Assembly: GCA_963920575.1 (NCBI GenBank)
Contig: OY986966.1
Span: forward strand, 1,136,130-1,200,129
DNA from: Narthecium ossifragum
Lineage: Eukaryota > Streptophyta > Magnoliopsida > Dioscoreales > Nartheciaceae
Length of the DNA: 64,000 nt
Reading direction: 5' to 3'
Below, piece by piece: positions 60,001 through 64,000 of the stretch; the stretch's first letter is position 1; every line of letters starts with the position of its first letter. Made by a program: the position numbers and the translations under genes. The notes below the pieces were generated by a model that did no database searches, was not told the origin of the DNA, and saw only the letters and a program-made list of their open reading frames with translations.

Positions 60001-61683
60001 GAAGAGGTGTATAGTTTTTTGTTTTCGAGAAGAGGTATATTCATTCATTGGATAGAAGTTGCATCCGAGTACAGTTGAATGCTAGTTCAAGACAGCATTC
60101 CTTTTCCTTTTCAATTACAGAATAAGGAGGAACCTTGAAAACTATCAAGCTCTTCCGATCATCATCGAAAGTTACAAATAATCTGCCATTTTTTGGAGGC
60201 ACGGCCAGTTCGAGCCCTGTACACTCATGTTCCATTTTTTTCCCCTTCGAATGTTCCCCGTTATGTAGAAATGGTTTTGTTCCATACTTCCTTTTTCTTT
60301 TTCAGGAAAACAGAAAATATTTTGTCAGCATATGGAGATTGCGCCGTGCAATCAGCTTCATCTGTTTGTTTTGTAATAAATGTATCAGATTTAGAGACTC
60401 TGTCTGTCGTTTATATTCTCTTGCATGCACATCTTGTTTGTTTTGGATTTTTCATCACGGATTGGTGGCTCTTTTTGGTTGCATAATATTCTTTGCCTCT
60501 CTTTACCTTTGCTAGTCCAACTATCTCGTAGAGGATACATATCGAATAAGCTTTTTCTGGATGCTAGCCTTTAGTTGGGATTTTTGTATTTTGATATCCA
60601 CATTATGATGATATTATAGACAAATACTTGCTGTACAAAACAATCAGGTATTTCTGTTGTCTGTTTTTTTTTTTTTGCAACTCCCCACAGAGGTGTGTTC
60701 CCTACTCTTAATAGTTTAATTAGCTAAAATTAAATTACTTTTATATTTAAATATTCTTTTAATATAAAATTTGAAACACGAAGATAATATTGATGATTAT
60801 TTAAGTATAAATTAATCATGATTAAATGGTCAATTTTGACAGTCATTGATCGGTATGATGTGGGATATGGACATGCAAACAACTCTTCAATGTAAAATTA
60901 ATTGTTTGAATGGTAACAAACTTAATGCAAGCTTTATTGCTGGCTTGTAGTCGTAAGTGTACATGAAGAGTCCTAAACGAGTGGAACTTATTGGGGAAAA
61001 CAAAGGTAGTCGTAGGTGCGTGTATCAACCTTATAAATGGTCAACGGTTGACAAGGTTAGATGGTATTGCTCTCTCAATGCAAAGGTGGAGAACAATCAC
61101 CCAAGCGTATAACTAAAAAAGTATACTAGAGGCGTTGGAATCCACTGGTCAAGCCAAGCGTTGATAAATTTATATCCAATGATAGAAATTACTTTCAATC
61201 CAAAGATAGAGTTTCCTTGATGCATCATAACTAATAAGTAAGAAAGAAAATATACTTTTGATGGAAGTCAAAGTAAACTTTTATTAATGACCTACTACAA
61301 AAACGCGACATTAGAAAGTCCAATTTGTAAGTCGACGTGAAATTTTTTTTTACTATCATGACTCGGGCTGAGTTGGGTCGAATCGGAAGCTTGGCAATTC
61401 GGCAGGTTCGATCCGGGTCGCGACTGAAGTGGGTAGGCGTAAGCTGGCTATATAAATAGCTACAACTTAACCCTTAAATCTGCTATAATATTATTTAAAA
61501 AATTCTAATCAGTCAATCCATAAAAACTTAAATTGATAGATGAGATTGAGTTTATATAGGTAATCATGAACCGTGGATAAATCTTGAGAATAAATCCACT
61601 ATAAACCAAACAGAACGAAACAAAAAGGTTTGGGCTGAGAGTTTCACATTTCGAGCGGTATTAACTGCCACACGGAGGGCAAG
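60001..61683. other. DUF506 3' UTR and AT-rich intergenic DNA
   Basis: About 60001-60500 is probable 3' UTR. The rest is AT-rich, with a poly(T) run at about 60664-60678 and no recognised gene or element. Confidence 0.5.
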
Positions 61684-62810
61684 TTTTTTTTTTTTTTTTT
61701 TTGATAAATTGAGCCATTAGGCTAGGCTCACATCACCGAAACAGTGAGGCTATCAGGGACATTCCCCTGGAAGCCTCCTCAACCATGAGTACTGAGTCTA
61801 TCTCCAAGGCTTCTTTGACGATCCAGCCCGCCCGAGCATTCTCTTCCCGGGGAATGTATCTAACCGCTACTTCCACAAACCCGCCTCTTGCCCACCATAT
61901 CTCTTGCACAATGTGCACACAGTCTCCAGTAACCGGAAATCAAACCCTCTAGAATGTTCGCAACAAAAAGGGAATCCGTCTCAACTATAACCCGACGGTA
62001 TCCATGCTTTGTAGTCTCCCTCAACACAAGCTCAATAGTGTAGAGCTCCCCAGCAACCACCGACGATACCTCCCTCAACCCGCGCTTCCATCCACATAAT
62101 AACATCCGCCTCATCCACACACACCGCCTCAATGCCCGCCTTGCTTCTTCCTAAATTAACCGCCGCGTCTATTTGGATTATAATGCCATCCCACTCCATT
62201 GCTTTAGCTACCCCTTTCTTTTCCTCGTCAACTACAAGGAATTCTCTAGCTTGTCACCTTATAGATCTAATCATATCCCTAACTACATAGCTGTCCTCAT
62301 TCGCCACCACTCTACACCGATCCTTCCACATGCACCACATAGTATAAGCGGTTAGAGATTCTACCATGGTATCCTCCTCTGTCTTCGCAGGCTTCATAAG
62401 TAGCTGGAATGCATCCTCCATTTCATCTAACCTCCCCCAATGGTACTGGTTAACCCCCTCGATGACCCCTTGCCAAACCCTCCTTGCATATCCACAGTGG
62501 AACAAGATACGTTCCAACGTCTCATCTTCCAACTGACACTGGGCAAACTCGTTTCGAAGACAAGCACAAGTTCCAAAGAGACATCCTCGTTGGGAACTTC
62601 CTGTGAAGCACCTTCCAAAGGAACATACGCACTCACGGCCCCGCCGCCGCACGCCAAGCACTCATTCACAATTTTGTTTACTCCTCATCACTATGAATTC
62701 CACCATAATGCTCAAGCATCTGATAGCATGAGGATGTAGTGACTCTCCCGGATGAGTTCCATGTCCACCTTGGCTTCTTCGTTGCTTCTTGCCGCGCCAG
62801 CGGGATGCTC
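61684..62810 (-). mobile_element. 5'-truncated LINE with poly(A) tail and target duplication
   Basis: Minus-strand LINE end. The poly(A) tail appears as the T run at about 61684-61702. Flanking 14-base duplications are ACACGGAGGGCAAG (61670-61683) and ACACAGAGGGGAAG (62811-62824), 12 of 14 identical. Coding relics in order: zinc-binding region after reverse transcriptase (62661-62254, CQLEDETLERILFHCGYARR then VWQGVIEG) and RNase H (62132-61733, with GELYTIELVLRETTKHGYRR, VIVETDSLFVANIL, and YIPREENARAGWIVKEAL in a shifted frame). Reverse transcriptase and endonuclease are lost. The fragment is non-autonomous and frame-broken. Confidence 0.85.
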
Positions 62811-62824
62811 ACACAGAGGGGAAG

Positions 62825-63652
62825 TTAATTAGTCACATATAAAAGTGTTGAAACACCTATTGCCATCGGCTTCGATCTCAATGTTGAAAATGTTTTTATT
62901 TGTTTCTTATGATTTTTTTTCCCTCTAGAAAACAGATATTCCGAAGATATGAAATCACCATATCATAATTTCCACCGTTCTTTAATTTTCATTTTTCAGT
63001 ATTCCAAGCCAAACGCATTTTGAAGAAAATAAAAAAAAAAGATTTATAGAAATAAAAAAAGAAGAAGATATCAGATGAAAATCATAAAAATATTTTCAAA
63101 TCCAAATAGTCCATTACTTGAGTTGCAGATATGAGGTAAACAGTGAGTCGGCCTGGCCCATGATGCCCTGTGTAGGAGAGTAGGAGTTGTAACGAATCCC
63201 AGCCCACATAGGTTATAACAGCCAAAGCCCATAGATGGCCCGTCGCCACATGGCAAACAGACATCATAAGAACTCGGAAGTGGGGGCCTCACATCCATTC
63301 ATTTTAGTCCCGTATCTGAAAGCGCGCGATAACACAACGCGGAACTCAAAATTCCAAAGTCCCATTTAATCTATTTTCCCTCCTAAACTACTCTGGCGGT
63401 TCGGTTCCCCCCATATCCTCTCACCTAGGGTTTTTAAATGCCCCTCTTCTCCACTTAAGATACCTCGCTCTCTCTCTCTCTCCAAATCCTTCTATCTCGA
63501 TCGTCTCGATCGTTAAAATCCTCGTCTTTCCGTCTCTGGATTCTTAGGTGTGTATATTTGGATCTCCTTGGAGATCCCGGTCTCGATCTCGATCCCGATC
63601 TCATATTTGCAGGTTTTCTAGGTTTTTGATTGTAGAGGGAGAGGGGAAAGAT
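62825..63652 (+). promoter_or_regulatory. Upstream region and 5' leader of the RPA1 gene
   Basis: CT-rich leader (63450-63550, CTCTCTCTC) and a probable leader intron ending TTTGCAG at about 63611, just before the coding exon. No other gene is seen. Confidence 0.45.
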
Positions 63653-64000
63653 ATGGCTGGGGTGGGGCTTACTCGGGGTGCGATAGCGGCGATATCGGAG
63701 GGAGGGGCTGAGGGGATGAAGCCCGTGCTGCAGGTGTACGACATAAGGCTGGTGAATACGGCGCAGAACACGACGGAGAGGTACCGGATGGTGCTATCCG
63801 ACGGGATGCACCACCAGCAGGCGATGCTGGCCACGCAGATGAATCCTATCGTCAAGTCCGGCACGCTTCAGAAGGGATCGGTGGTCCAGCTCAACGAGTT
63901 CATTTGCAACCTTATTCAGGGAAAGAGGTCCATCTCTGTTCTACTTTCTCTTTTTGTTTTTAACGATCTTAGCTATTTAAAAGATCATCGTGAGATATTT
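63653..64000 (+). CDS. Replication protein A 70-kDa subunit (RPA1), first exon, cut by window end
   Basis: Single-stranded-DNA-binding RPA large subunit of replication, recombination and repair in the nucleus. Exon 1 spans 63653-63927 and encodes MAGVGLTRGAIAAISEGGAE, MKPVLQVYDIRLVNTAQNTT, ERYRMVLSDGMHHQQAMLAT and QMNPIVKSGTLQKGSVVQLN, then EFICNLIQGK. This is the N-terminal OB fold of RPA70 (protein-interaction domain). It ends at a donor (AAAGAG then GTCCAT); intron 1 runs past the window end. The paralogue (RPA1A to RPA1E) cannot be fixed from one exon. Confidence 0.9.
   Translation, partial: MAGVGLTRGAIAAISEGGAEGMKPVLQVYDIRLVNTAQNTTERYRMVLSDGMHHQQAMLATQMNPIVKSGTLQKGSVVQLNEFICNLIQGKRSISVLLSLFVFNDLSYLKDHREIF

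Noticed and set aside
63310..63330. E2F site upstream of RPA1 (AAAGCGCGCG)
   Set aside because: It does not match the TTTSGCGC consensus in either orientation closely enough to call.

Overview
The window is nuclear DNA of a flowering plant. The genes have many introns with plant-type GT..AG borders, and the families include FDM/XS-XH proteins, receptor-like cytoplasmic kinases, DUF506 and an SCL30-type SR protein. Several first exons are very GC-rich while introns and intergenic DNA are AT-rich, and gene spacing is wide. Both features suggest a monocot, probably not a grass; this assignment is an inference.

Layout. 1-5.2 kb holds repeat-like DNA and the 5' end of an unrecognised minus-strand gene. 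5.6-9.7 kb is a nest of DNA transposons: a TTCGG-rich element with an 11-bp target duplication and an intact PIF/Harbinger transposon with a TTA duplication both lie inside a larger inverted-repeat element. 10.6-17.7 kb is a tandem FDM-type (RNA-directed DNA methylation) cluster on the minus strand: a complete XS-coiled coil-XH gene, a decayed copy that keeps only coiled coil and XH, and an XS-only copy with an open frame. 17.8-22.7 kb is a decayed Mutator-like element with a GRF zinc-finger relic and a MuDR-type transposase relic facing each other, into which a second element carrying an LRR gene fragment has inserted. 23.3-24.6 kb is a non-autonomous TTA-flanked element that has captured pieces of two unrelated host genes.

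The gene-rich core follows: SCL30-like splicing factor (minus), RlmN-like radical SAM RNA methyltransferase (minus), a plus-strand hexosaminidase pseudogene, a PBL/APK1-like kinase (minus), a LINE relic, cytosolic triosephosphate isomerase (minus), and the GINS subunit PSF2 (plus), which is divergent from TPI with a MITE between them. 54.05-56.21 kb is a giant palindromic element with a perfect 10-bp target duplication. A DUF506 gene, a 5'-truncated LINE with poly(A) tail and target duplication, and the first exon of RPA1 (cut by the window end) complete the window.

Exon borders were derived by hand from splice sites and reading phase. For SCL30, RlmN, the kinase, TPI, PSF2, DUF506 and the FDM genes the summed exons are divisible by three and open throughout. 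No operon-like cooperation is expected between the genes. The recurring themes are chromatin/RNA silencing (FDM), DNA replication (PSF2, RPA1) and heavy TIR-transposon activity, including gene-fragment capture.
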